From contig PLEU01000127.1 in NCBI GenBank assembly GCA_003136515.1, positions 2,373-11,250 of the forward strand: DNA of 8,878 bases, in the 5' to 3' direction. The position numbers and the translations under genes were made by a program. The notes under the pieces are model-generated. The model worked only from the letters and a program-made list of their open reading frames with translations, was not told where the DNA came from and did no database searches. Positions 1 through 7,704 of this stretch are shown here, in pieces (position 1 is the stretch's first letter; the number at the start of each line of letters is the position of its first letter). Origin of the DNA: Spartobacteria bacterium (lineage in GTDB: Bacteria > Verrucomicrobiota > Verrucomicrobiae > Chthoniobacterales > UBA6821).

Positions 1-305
1 ACAATGCGCTCATTGACTGGAAGCGCCAAAGCAGCAGGGAAGCGGGAAAGAGACTGGCATTTACTGAAGAAATTGCATCGCAGGAAAAGGAGGAGCCGCC
101 GGATTTCACCCAAGTCCATTCGGCCTTGGATCAACTAACTCCCGAACTCCGTGAGACCGTTGCACTAGTCTATTTTGAAGAGATGAACCATGGGGAAGTT
201 GCTGCCGTCATGGGATGCGCTGTGACAACCATTTCCTGGAGGATTTTTCGGGCGAAAAATGCCCTTAAGAAGCTCCTCGGATCGAGGAAAGGAGCATTCT
301 CATGA
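1..305 (+). CDS. ECF-type RNA polymerase sigma factor, C-terminal part (5' end outside window)
   Basis: The reading frame is open from the window edge (first whole codon at base 3) to a TGA at 303-305 and gives 100 residues. They show the end of the region 2-4 linker (NALIDWKRQ) and a complete sigma region 4. A LTPELRETVALVYFEEMNH segment leads into the helix-turn-helix GEVAAVMGCAVTTISWRIF, followed by a basic helix RAKNALKKLL. In this family region 4 contacts the -35 promoter element and, in many members, the anti-sigma factor. Region 2 lies upstream, so the ECF subgroup cannot be assigned. The stop codon overlaps the ATG of the next gene by four bases (ATGA), which implies translational coupling and fits a sigma/anti-sigma pair. 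The recognition of a sigma-70 family member is firm; the target promoters are unknown. Confidence 0.9.
   Translation, partial: NALIDWKRQSSREAGKRLAFTEEIASQEKEEPPDFTQVHSALDQLTPELRETVALVYFEEMNHGEVAAVMGCAVTTISWRIFRAKNALKKLLGSRKGAFS
288..294 (+). promoter_or_regulatory. Shine-Dalgarno sequence of the putative anti-sigma gene
   Basis: AAAGGAG lies within the last codons of the sigma factor gene, seven bases before the ATG at 302. It is the only clear Shine-Dalgarno sequence before any start in this window, and it supports 302 as the start. Confidence 0.75.
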
Positions 306-1435
306 AAGATGATGCCCTTAGAAATAGTTTGAGGCTCCTCCGGGTACCGGAACCTTCTGAGGCAGCCAAAGGCCGTGCGTTGCATCGTGCGCTGATCGCC
401 TTTGAACAGAGGGATGACCAACCTGAGAAACCTATCTATAAAAACCATTCATGGATTTGGAGCGGTGCGATCGCTGCGGTCGCGCTTTTTGCAGTGCTTC
501 TGCCCGTGGAGCCTCTTCGACTTCTGACTCACCGTGGTGACACTGCGAGTTTAAGTCTAACCGTACGGCGTGTCTATGATAAGCGACTTGCCAGTGATAA
601 TAAAGCTCTATTGGTTGAAGAGAGGATGCCGATGGGGAGCATGCCCGTTCGTCAACAAATGGAGGTGGCTGGAACGCGCTTGCGCGACCAGTCAGTATCT
701 GAGTCAACATTTCAAAATCGCACGGCCCTGAAAGGGCTCTCTTCCATCGACGGTAGCGTCAAAGAAGGACTCCAACCAGTGGAGGGGGACAGATCCGGCG
801 GAGCATTGGGAGGAGCGGTGAGCAGTAAACTTGTCGGTACTTCTGAAGCTATACCAGTGTCCACCATCAATGGTGATCAAAAGAGCCCTGCAGCGGCATC
901 TAGCATCTCGACAATAGCTGGGTTGTCTTGGGCCAACGCCCCTGTCTCTACGGCGAATAACACCAATGTCCCTGTTGTTGCTTCGCCTGTTATAAAATTA
1001 GCAGCGACTGCTATGCCAATGGCCGATCAGGCCGGTAAGGGAGAAATTTCTGCTAGAGCCCTTACTGCCGACCCGATTGGAGATCTTGTGACAAAGCTTT
1101 CCTCCGACGCCAACTGGGGATTGTGGCAGAACGGTCTTTTCAAGCCGATTCATTTGCCCTCGTCAGCTTTGCCCGAGGAGGTCATTGCCCAACTCAACAA
1201 GGAGACAGATCTCTATCAGGGTAATAAAGTGACAAGCTATTCGATTATCGAATCCCGTCCGGTGAAGCTCGGTTCCCCATTTACTGCAGTGCTACTGGAA
1301 ACGAATTTTGGCAAAAGGATAATCCTGCTTCAATTTCAAGGGTCATCCACTGGTTGGTGGAGTCGGGCTTATGACGTCCCAGTCCTGCCGGGATCTCCCA
1401 TTGCGCTTCCTAGCACCCCGAAGAGTTCTCCTTGA
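302..1435 (+). CDS. Putative single-pass membrane anti-sigma factor (non-zinc type)
   Basis: This gene encodes 377 residues and is translationally coupled to the ECF sigma gene. Residues 1-48 form a short, charged, probably helical cytoplasmic part (LRLLRVPEPSEAAKGRAL). Residues about 51-69 are one membrane span (SWIWSGAIAAVALFAVLLPV). The rest should be outside the cytoplasm: a Ser/Ala/Thr/Gly-rich low-complexity stretch at about 125-250, then a compact Trp-containing domain at about 256-360 (NWGLWQNGLF, GWWSRAYDVP). There is no cysteine, so the HxxxCxxC zinc anti-sigma motif is absent. The N-terminal helix resembles, from memory, the start of vWA-domain proteins encoded next to ECF sigma genes, but no vWA domain is present here. 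Position, topology and coupling support an anti-sigma role, with the C-terminal domain as a possible sensor. This role is inferred; no catalytic motif is visible. Confidence 0.7.
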   Translation: MKDDALRNSLRLLRVPEPSEAAKGRALHRALIAFEQRDDQPEKPIYKNHSWIWSGAIAAVALFAVLLPVEPLRLLTHRGDTASLSLTVRRVYDKRLASDNKALLVEERMPMGSMPVRQQMEVAGTRLRDQSVSESTFQNRTALKGLSSIDGSVKEGLQPVEGDRSGGALGGAVSSKLVGTSEAIPVSTINGDQKSPAAASSISTIAGLSWANAPVSTANNTNVPVVASPVIKLAATAMPMADQAGKGEISARALTADPIGDLVTKLSSDANWGLWQNGLFKPIHLPSSALPEEVIAQLNKETDLYQGNKVTSYSIIESRPVKLGSPFTAVLLETNFGKRIILLQFQGSSTGWWSRAYDVPVLPGSPIALPSTPKSSP

Positions 1436-1503
1436 CGAGATCTCAACTTACCAGATTACCAACCGCAAGCGATGAATCCATAAAATACAAGTTCCCAAAC
1501 CCA

Positions 1504-1508
1504 CCCCA
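1504..1508 (+). promoter_or_regulatory. C-rich box (CCCCA) before the giant membrane protein start
   Basis: CCCCA lies five bases before the ATG at 1514, where a Shine-Dalgarno sequence would normally sit. The region is purine-poor and has no GGAG-like match. It resembles the boxes before the two divergent genes. A functional role is inference. Confidence 0.25.
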
Positions 1509-1513
1509 CTAAC

Positions 1514-4500
1514 ATGAAAGCACTCAACCATAAGCATAACACACTGCTCCGCCTCATGCTGTTTTTAGCAGTTCTGGGCATTACCTTCTTTTCTGCGGAA
1601 GTTGCCAGAGCTGCCAGCCCATCATCAAGTCCCTCGCCAAATTCCATCTCTAAGATTCCTGATCTTCTCAAACCGTGGGAGGGGTGGGCGCTCTGGGATG
1701 CTCCCAACACGAATTCCCCAACTCCTTATTCGGATCTGAACAAACCGCTCAGCTTCTGGCCGTCAACAATGGGAATAACAGTTGTGAAGGATTCGGGAAC
1801 CTTTGATCTGACAGTGACCGTCTTTTCCGAGACTTGGGTTCCGCTACCAGGTGGAGGGGATCTGTGGCCTGTATCAGTGACAGTTGACGGACATCCTGTA
1901 CCGGTGCTTGCGGCCCCCGATCGTCCCTCCTTGTTGCTTGAACCGGGCGTTCATCATGTGACTGGGAAATTCTTATGGGACGCAATTCCTCAAAGGCTTC
2001 CCATTCCCAGTGAAATCGGATTGCTATCACTCACACTCGAGGGAAGCGCTGTGCAGTATCCAGTATGGGACGGGAATGGAGATTTGTGGTTAAAACGTCA
2101 GGAGGTTACGGAGAGCACGGAAAAGGATTCCCTTTCCGTTAAGGTTTACAGCCTGCTTCAAGATGGAATACCCCTCTTGTTCGATACGCGGGTGGAACTC
2201 ATCGTCTCGGGAAAAGGGCGTGAGGAGAAGATCGGAGGAGTTCTTCCAGAAGGGTGGAAACTCTCGTCGGTAAACTCCCCAATTCCAGTGGCGATCAATG
2301 ACGCAGGAGAGATGAAGGCCCAGGTGCGACCCGGGCGATGGGTAGTTGATCTGGGAACCTTCCGTACTCAGGATGCCCGGGAATTGAAGTTTGCTCAGGG
2401 GGTTAAACCTGCCGTTGCGGAGGAATTGCTGGCATTCAAAGCTGATCCCACCTTCCGCCTCCTGCAAATCACCAACGCCACATCAGTGGATGCTTCCCAG
2501 ACCACCATGCCGGAAGATTGGAGGCAGTATCCCATCTACAAGTGGGAGACAGGCGATGCGGTTGATCTCGTTCAGCGCCTTCGTGGAATGGGTGAGCAGA
2601 AGCCGCAGGGACTCAGCATAAGGCGCGAACTCTGGCTGGATGAGGACGGAGGAGCCTACACGTTCCGTGATCTGATCCAGGGTGGATCGCAACTCATCTG
2701 GCGACTCGACTCCTCCGGTGATGAAGATCTCGGGGCGGTTACGAGCGGCGGTCTGGGGCAACTCATTACTCGTAATCCGCAGACCGGTGATCCGGGTGTC
2801 GAAATCAGAACTCGCGCCATCAACCTAGAGGCTGTCGGCAGGATGAATGCCTCATCCAACATTCCAGGTTCTGGGTGGAATGCCAATGCCGAGAGTCCCT
2901 CTGTTACGCTGCATCTTCCTCCAGGTTGGAGGCTTTTTGCCCTCTTCGGAGCGGATTGGGTGCATGGCGACTGGCTTACTGCCTGGAGTCTGCTTGATCT
3001 TTTTGTCCTGCTGGTTTTCACACTGGCTGTCCAGCGACTCTGGGGAATTGTTCCCGCCGTGATCGCATTCGCCGGATTTGCCCTTTCCTACCACGAATTG
3101 GGTGCACCCAAATACGAATGGCTGATTCTTATGATCCCTCTTGCCTTGGTGCGCGTAGTGCCGCAGGGACGTGGATTGCGCGTGGTGCAGGCAACAAAAT
3201 GGATCGCTTTGGTGTGGCTGCTTCTGACGCTCCTTCCTTTCATTACTCAGCAATTACAGCAAACCCTTTATCCGCAACTGGAGCCGATGAATGTGGCAAG
3301 TGTGAACCGATTTTTTGGGAGTGTGAGTGGAGTGGGAGGGGGTGCTGTATTTGCCAATGGGCCGACTGATCAACAAGCTGCAAATGGGATGTTGAAGGAT
3401 GGATTTCAGCAACAGAGAATGTTAACTGCTGGATTAGCAGGTGTTAGGATGGCAATTGCTGCTAGTCCTATTTCAGCGGTCGGATCACTTGAAGAGGAAC
3501 GCCGGCGTGATGTTGACAGTGTTTCACAGGTTCAGCCCCAGTCAGGTCCGCAATCCCTCTACACTAGCCAAAACATGCAGAATGATATCAAAGCGCGGAT
3601 CCAGACGGGGCCTGCGCTTCCTGCCTGGGATTGGAGGGTTGTGACTTATGGCTGGAACGGGCCTGTGACATCAGCACAGAGGGTTCATGCAATCCTGATC
3701 CCACTGTGGTTGGAACGTCTACTTGCGCTTCTACGCGTGGCTTTGTTGCTCCTTCTGGCAGGCATTCTGCTGAATGCACGCAGCCTCATTTCCCGTATTT
3801 CTTTGCCACGTCCTAGGGCGGGAACAGGGATGGCTTTGGGGATGATCTTCGCATTATTCCTTCTCTCTCCCCACGCAGCTAAGGCGCAGATTCCCGATCA
3901 GAATATGATCGATACGCTTAAGAATCGTCTTATGGAGGCTTCTCAAGCCACTAATTCCTCGGTGGCCGAGATTCCCATGGTTAGTCTGAAGCTCTCAGGT
4001 CATCAGCTCACTCAGGATATTGAGGTCCACACGGCAGTTCGCACGGCGGTTCCCATTCCCGGAAATCTCCCAGCTTGGTCTCCTCTTTCCGTACAGTTGG
4101 ATAGCAAGCCTGAGAGTGCCCTGCGTAGGGACGATGGTTTTCTCTGGGTGGTGGTTCCTGAAGGAATTCATCATATTGAGGTGACCGGTCTGATCGGTGG
4201 TGGAGGCGATTGGGAATGGAATTTTAGGCTGAAGCCCCGCCGCATCGCCATTGAGGCTCCCGAATGGAATGTCAGCGGAGTGCGTCCCAATGGCGTTCCC
4301 GAGCAACAGATCCTTTTTTCGCTCAAACAAAAGGTAATCAGCGTGAACCCAGAGTACGACAATCCCAATCTGAAAAGCCTTGTCGTACTGAACCGCACCT
4401 TGGAGCTGGGGCTGGTTTGGCAGGTTCACAACAGAGTCACCCGACTCTCACCTGCGGGGAAAGCCGTCTCTCTCCGGATACCATTGGTTCCTGGGGAACA

Positions 4501-5743
4501 GGTGCTTACCCCCAACGCGATTGTGAAAGATGGATGCATGGAGATTCATCTTGCGGCTTATGCTCGGTCGTATGGCTGGGAGAGCGAGTTGCCCATAACC
4601 AATAGCCTGAGTCTGACGTCGAAGCACGACGATTCCTGGCTTGAGCAATGGCATCTGGTGGTATCACCGGTCTGGAATGTCGGATTCGAGGGTCTGCCTC
4701 CTACGTTTGATGCGGGCAATAACGATCTGACACCTGTCTGGTATCCCTGGCCCGGTGAAAGCGTTAAACTCTCGGTTAGTCGTCCGCTGCCGGTCGACGG
4801 CGCCACGGCAACGGTGGACTGGGGACTGCATACAATCACCGTGGGGGCTCGGCAGCAGATCTCGAGTCTGGAACTTCTCCTGCATTGCAGTCTCGGACAG
4901 GATTTCCATATCACTCTTCCCGCAGGTGCCGAGGTGACGTCGTTGCAGCAGGCCGGTCAGCAGATCCCGGTCCGGATGGAGGGAAACGACCTTGTTGTCA
5001 CGCTCCAACCCGGCTCGCAGTCTCTAAATGTGGAGTGGAATTCCCCAGTGACGCTGGGAGTCAATATCTGTCCTGACGCCGTCAGCCTTCCAATCGAAAG
5101 CGCCAATATCGAGACGGTGATCAATCTTCCGGAAAATCGTTGGACGCTCTGGACCTACGGTCCCCGAATTGGTCCTGCCGTGCAGTATTGGGCCGTGCTC
5201 GCAAGTTGCCTCCTTGTAGCGGTGTTCTTGGGACGACTGAGTCTCTCTCCCTTGAAGGCCGGTGCTTGGCTGCTGTTGGCCGTTGGGCTTAGCCAAGTGA
5301 GTCTCACCGCCGCCCTGGTTGTGGTCGGCTGGTTCTTTATCTTTGCCTGGCGCGGTAGCTCTCCCTGGAGTTCCTACCCCTTTCTCAGGAATGCACTACA
5401 GATCGCTCTCGTGTTTCTCACCCTTAAAGCCATCGTCGTTATTTTCTCACTGCTCCAGGCGGGATTGCTCGGAACTCCCCAGATGTTCGTCGCCGGTAAT
5501 GGCTCCAATGCCTCCATGCTGGCGTGGTATCAGGCTCGTTGCGGTACCCTGCTTCCCCAGCCGGGCTGTCTGACCATCTCCATTTGGTGGTATCGGCTGT
5601 CCATGCTCCTCTGGGCGCTCTGGCTAGCCTCCTCGGCCATCCGCTGGGCAACATGGAGTTGGCGACAATTTTCACAGGGAGGAATCTTTCTGCCGATGAA
5701 ATTTGCTCGCAGAAAATCCCCCCCTCCACCGATCACTTCTTAG
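1514..5743 (+). CDS. Giant two-part inner-membrane protein with duplicated exported beta-rich domains, function unknown
   Basis: The protein has 1409 residues. Residues 1-34 look like a signal peptide (hydrophobic MLFLAVLGITFF, then ARA/AS). Residues about 35-480 form a beta-rich exported domain. Membrane spans follow at about 490-508, 511-526, 535-549 and 562-578. Residues about 580-725 form a Gly/Gln/Ser-rich exported loop ending in a TGPALPAWDW motif. Spans recur at about 732-754 and 772-788. A second beta-rich domain covers about 793-1215, and four or five spans fill about 1222-1375. The short C-terminal tail is basic and proline-rich. The second half repeats the plan of the first: residues 109-151 and 846-892 align (VPLPG with VPIPG, GVHHVTG with GIHHIEVTG). 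From memory, the motifs LYPQLE, GPRIGPAVQYW and GLLGTPQMFVAGNGS match a large conserved uncharacterised membrane-protein family in Proteobacteria; I have not searched this. The start lacks a Shine-Dalgarno sequence, but the signal peptide begins there. It lies 78 bases after the anti-sigma gene, so it is probably co-transcribed and could be a partner or sensor in the same pathway. Confidence 0.8.
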   Translation: MKALNHKHNTLLRLMLFLAVLGITFFSAEVARAASPSSSPSPNSISKIPDLLKPWEGWALWDAPNTNSPTPYSDLNKPLSFWPSTMGITVVKDSGTFDLTVTVFSETWVPLPGGGDLWPVSVTVDGHPVPVLAAPDRPSLLLEPGVHHVTGKFLWDAIPQRLPIPSEIGLLSLTLEGSAVQYPVWDGNGDLWLKRQEVTESTEKDSLSVKVYSLLQDGIPLLFDTRVELIVSGKGREEKIGGVLPEGWKLSSVNSPIPVAINDAGEMKAQVRPGRWVVDLGTFRTQDARELKFAQGVKPAVAEELLAFKADPTFRLLQITNATSVDASQTTMPEDWRQYPIYKWETGDAVDLVQRLRGMGEQKPQGLSIRRELWLDEDGGAYTFRDLIQGGSQLIWRLDSSGDEDLGAVTSGGLGQLITRNPQTGDPGVEIRTRAINLEAVGRMNASSNIPGSGWNANAESPSVTLHLPPGWRLFALFGADWVHGDWLTAWSLLDLFVLLVFTLAVQRLWGIVPAVIAFAGFALSYHELGAPKYEWLILMIPLALVRVVPQGRGLRVVQATKWIALVWLLLTLLPFITQQLQQTLYPQLEPMNVASVNRFFGSVSGVGGGAVFANGPTDQQAANGMLKDGFQQQRMLTAGLAGVRMAIAASPISAVGSLEEERRRDVDSVSQVQPQSGPQSLYTSQNMQNDIKARIQTGPALPAWDWRVVTYGWNGPVTSAQRVHAILIPLWLERLLALLRVALLLLLAGILLNARSLISRISLPRPRAGTGMALGMIFALFLLSPHAAKAQIPDQNMIDTLKNRLMEASQATNSSVAEIPMVSLKLSGHQLTQDIEVHTAVRTAVPIPGNLPAWSPLSVQLDSKPESALRRDDGFLWVVVPEGIHHIEVTGLIGGGGDWEWNFRLKPRRIAIEAPEWNVSGVRPNGVPEQQILFSLKQKVISVNPEYDNPNLKSLVVLNRTLELGLVWQVHNRVTRLSPAGKAVSLRIPLVPGEQVLTPNAIVKDGCMEIHLAAYARSYGWESELPITNSLSLTSKHDDSWLEQWHLVVSPVWNVGFEGLPPTFDAGNNDLTPVWYPWPGESVKLSVSRPLPVDGATATVDWGLHTITVGARQQISSLELLLHCSLGQDFHITLPAGAEVTSLQQAGQQIPVRMEGNDLVVTLQPGSQSLNVEWNSPVTLGVNICPDAVSLPIESANIETVINLPENRWTLWTYGPRIGPAVQYWAVLASCLLVAVFLGRLSLSPLKAGAWLLLAVGLSQVSLTAALVVVGWFFIFAWRGSSPWSSYPFLRNALQIALVFLTLKAIVVIFSLLQAGLLGTPQMFVAGNGSNASMLAWYQARCGTLLPQPGCLTISIWWYRLSMLLWALWLASSAIRWATWSWRQFSQGGIFLPMKFARRKSPPPPITS

Positions 5744-5773
5744 GGGGTGAGGCCGCCCGAATCCTGGATCAGT

Positions 5774-7513
5774 TTAGTGACCGGTATAGGAGACGCGCCA
5801 TAGGGTGCCGTTTCCATCTTCACTAACTAGCAATGATCCGTCGCGGGCCACAGCCACTCCCACTGGTCTGCCCCAGACCGTGGAGTCATCGATGACGAAT
5901 CCTGTGAGGAAGTCTTCGTACCCACCGGTGGGAATGCCGTGATTAAGGTGCACGCGGATGATCTTGGAACCGGTGCGGGTCTTTCTGTTCCACGAACCGT
6001 GGGTGGCTGCAAAAATATCTCCGCGATATTCCGTTGGAAATGCGGAAGAACCATTTGTCGCAGTGTAAAAAGTCATCTGGAGGGGGGCTGAATGCGAGTG
6101 CAATAGGACATCGGGAACGAGCGCCGTGCCGGCGAGGTCGGGGCGTTCTCCGGCATGACGAGGATCTTCAAACTTGCCCATATAATACCAGGGCCAGCCA
6201 TAAAATCCGCCCTCCTTCACGCGTGTGATGTAATCGGGCACCAGATCGTCGCCAAGGGCGTCACGCTCATTGGTGGCCGTCCAGAGTTCGCCAGTATTTG
6301 AATCGACGGCGATGCTCACTCCATTGCGTATCCCCGTGGCAAAAGTGCTGAGGGGTTGCTTCCCTTCGGGATCTGTTACGAGGATATCAGCCCGATGGGT
6401 TTCGCTATCCCAGGAAGCTCCCCGCCCATGCGTGGCTTCCCATTGTTGTATCTCATCTGGAGATTTTTTGCTCATCCCCTCGGCGACGTTGGAGCCCGAT
6501 CCTATGGTGATGTACATCCTTCTGCCATCCCTGGAAAAGGTGATGTCCCGGGTGCTGTGACCGCCACCGCTATCCGTCAGGTGCGGCACGATGACTTCCG
6601 GTGTACCCTCGGCCTTAAGATCGCCGTTTTGATAAGGGATGCGGACAATCGAGTTGTTGTTTGCTACATAGAGCCATTTCGGATGGTTGCCCGATGGGTA
6701 GAAGGCCATGCCGAAGGGACGGTCGAGGCCCTCGGCAAAAATCTGATTCACGGAAGGGGTGTCAGCCCCGTCTGCGGCGCGAAAGACATGGATCCGACTG
6801 GCCCCGGTTTCTGCGAGGAATATGTCTCCGTTCGGGGCCACCCGTATCAACCGAGGACTAACTAGACCGGAGGCGAAGAGTCGCACTTCAAATCCTGGCG
6901 GAACCGACAGGGTGGTATTCGCAGGCTGCTTGACTATCTTGGGTGGATTCCCCGCCGATGGGGTTGTGTGGGGAGGGGGCAAATCCGCCACCGTGAAGTG
7001 ATGGGAGACACCGGGGGAGGAGTGACGCCAATCGCCGGATGTATTCTCCAGATGGATTGTGGATGCTGGAGCGATCTGTGGGATCGGTGCCATATTAGTG
7101 GGTGCCTTCAGGGTTAAAAGATAGGCTATGAGATTTAGGCGATCGACAGAGTTGGTAACGTTGATCGGCATTAGGGTTCCGGGGACCGCCACTGCAGGGT
7201 TAGCCAGAAAGTGATCCAGAGTTGAGGCATCCCAGACGATCCCTGATTCAACAAGGGCCTGAGTATAATGGAAGTTTGCTGAGGAGCCCGCCCGTCGGCC
7301 AACAACTCCAACAAGGCTGGGGCCTTGCTTGTTGATCGGTGTGTTCCCGGCATCCAGACTATCGGAATGGCAAAGCAGGCAGCTTTGTCGGAAGTAGGCC
7401 TTGCCAAGTTCCGGGTCACCAACATCGGGGGTCTGAGCCATCGACACCTCCACAATACTCCCCAAAGTAAGGATCAGAATGCCAGTCAGTGAGGAACGCG
7501 CGTAAATATGCAT
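5774..7513 (-). CDS. Exported cytochrome c / PQQ-type glucose-sorbosone dehydrogenase fusion
   Basis: I place the start at the ATG at 7513 (579 residues), because MHIYARSSLTGILILTLGSI is a good signal peptide ending near SMAQ. An upstream TTG at 7567 would add 18 residues that do not suit a signal peptide. Residues about 30-137 are a class I cytochrome c, with haem-binding CLLCH (Cys45, Cys48, His49) and a distal-ligand candidate Met115 in GTLMPI. A Pro-rich linker, including DLPPPHTTPSAGNPP, covers about 138-202. Residues about 203-579 are a six-bladed propeller of the soluble quinoprotein glucose/sorbosone dehydrogenase type: SPRLIRVAPNGDIFLAETG, candidate catalytic His319 in GGGHSTRDI, candidate PQQ-binding Arg396 in TGIRNG, NERDALGDD as probable calcium/PQQ surroundings, then GFYGWPW and GSWNR. 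Known relatives oxidise an aldose or sorbosone in the periplasm; the fused haem would accept the electrons. The exact substrate cannot be read from the sequence. The gene converges on the giant membrane protein gene with 30 bases between stop codons and no clear hairpin terminator. Confidence 0.88.
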   Translation of the reverse strand: MHIYARSSLTGILILTLGSIVEVSMAQTPDVGDPELGKAYFRQSCLLCHSDSLDAGNTPINKQGPSLVGVVGRRAGSSANFHYTQALVESGIVWDASTLDHFLANPAVAVPGTLMPINVTNSVDRLNLIAYLLTLKAPTNMAPIPQIAPASTIHLENTSGDWRHSSPGVSHHFTVADLPPPHTTPSAGNPPKIVKQPANTTLSVPPGFEVRLFASGLVSPRLIRVAPNGDIFLAETGASRIHVFRAADGADTPSVNQIFAEGLDRPFGMAFYPSGNHPKWLYVANNNSIVRIPYQNGDLKAEGTPEVIVPHLTDSGGGHSTRDITFSRDGRRMYITIGSGSNVAEGMSKKSPDEIQQWEATHGRGASWDSETHRADILVTDPEGKQPLSTFATGIRNGVSIAVDSNTGELWTATNERDALGDDLVPDYITRVKEGGFYGWPWYYMGKFEDPRHAGERPDLAGTALVPDVLLHSHSAPLQMTFYTATNGSSAFPTEYRGDIFAATHGSWNRKTRTGSKIIRVHLNHGIPTGGYEDFLTGFVIDDSTVWGRPVGVAVARDGSLLVSEDGNGTLWRVSYTGH

Positions 7514-7704
7514 GATTATGGGGGAAATTACGTTGATTCTAACAACTGCTGTGACCAAAAGTCTCAAAGAAAAGAAGTGTTCCTATCAAGTTAACTGCAA
7601 CAAAAAATCAGTCTTCTACGCATGATTGAGTATTTGCCGAAGCGGTGGAGGGGAGTTACGTTCTGTCGCTAGTTCCTCTCAACGAACACATTCCCCCAGA
7701 CCAA
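7514..7704. other. Divergent intergenic region, probable back-to-back promoters
   Basis: These 191 bases separate the divergent dehydrogenase and beta-glucosidase starts and should contain both promoters. The middle (about 7550-7625) is relatively A-rich on the + strand, with a GTTAAC palindrome at 7590-7595. I could not find a convincing -35/-10 pair on either strand. The C-rich boxes next to the two start codons lie at its two edges. If the ECF sigma factor or a sugar regulator controls these genes, its site should be here. Confidence 0.5.
7519..7698. repeat. 8-base inverted pair (TGGGGGAA / TTCCCCCA) bracketing the divergent region
   Basis: TGGGGGAA at 7519-7526 and TTCCCCCA at 7691-7698 are exact reverse complements, 164 bases apart. 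Each copy reads TTCCCCCA towards its own gene: 5 bases before the dehydrogenase ATG on the minus strand and 6 bases before the beta-glucosidase ATG on the plus strand. It could be a start-proximal signal, an operator pair or chance. Confidence 0.4.

Noticed and set aside
1456..1486. Possible promoter before the giant membrane protein gene (TTACCA ... TAAAAT at 1481-1486).
   Set aside because: The -35-like element is poor and the spacing of 19 is long; co-transcription with the upstream genes is simpler.
5718..5724. Run of seven C near the end of the giant membrane protein gene, a possible slippage or sequencing-error site that would open a frame continuing to about 5826.
   Set aside because: The present frame stops neatly 30 bases before the convergent gene and matches the expected end of the protein after its last membrane span; the alternative would overlap the dehydrogenase gene.
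5744..5773. Possible bidirectional terminator between the convergent genes (GGGGGTGAGGCCGCCC).
   Set aside because: The potential stem is only a few pairs and has no T-run on either strand.
6356..6865. Plus-strand open frame of 169 codons opposite the dehydrogenase gene.
   Set aside because: It is a shadow of the propeller domain, whose motifs are all on the minus strand; the translated product shows no domain or signal peptide.
7514..7567. Upstream TTG start of the dehydrogenase gene, adding 18 residues.
   Set aside because: No ribosome binding site, a rare start codon, and the signal peptide fits the ATG at 7513.
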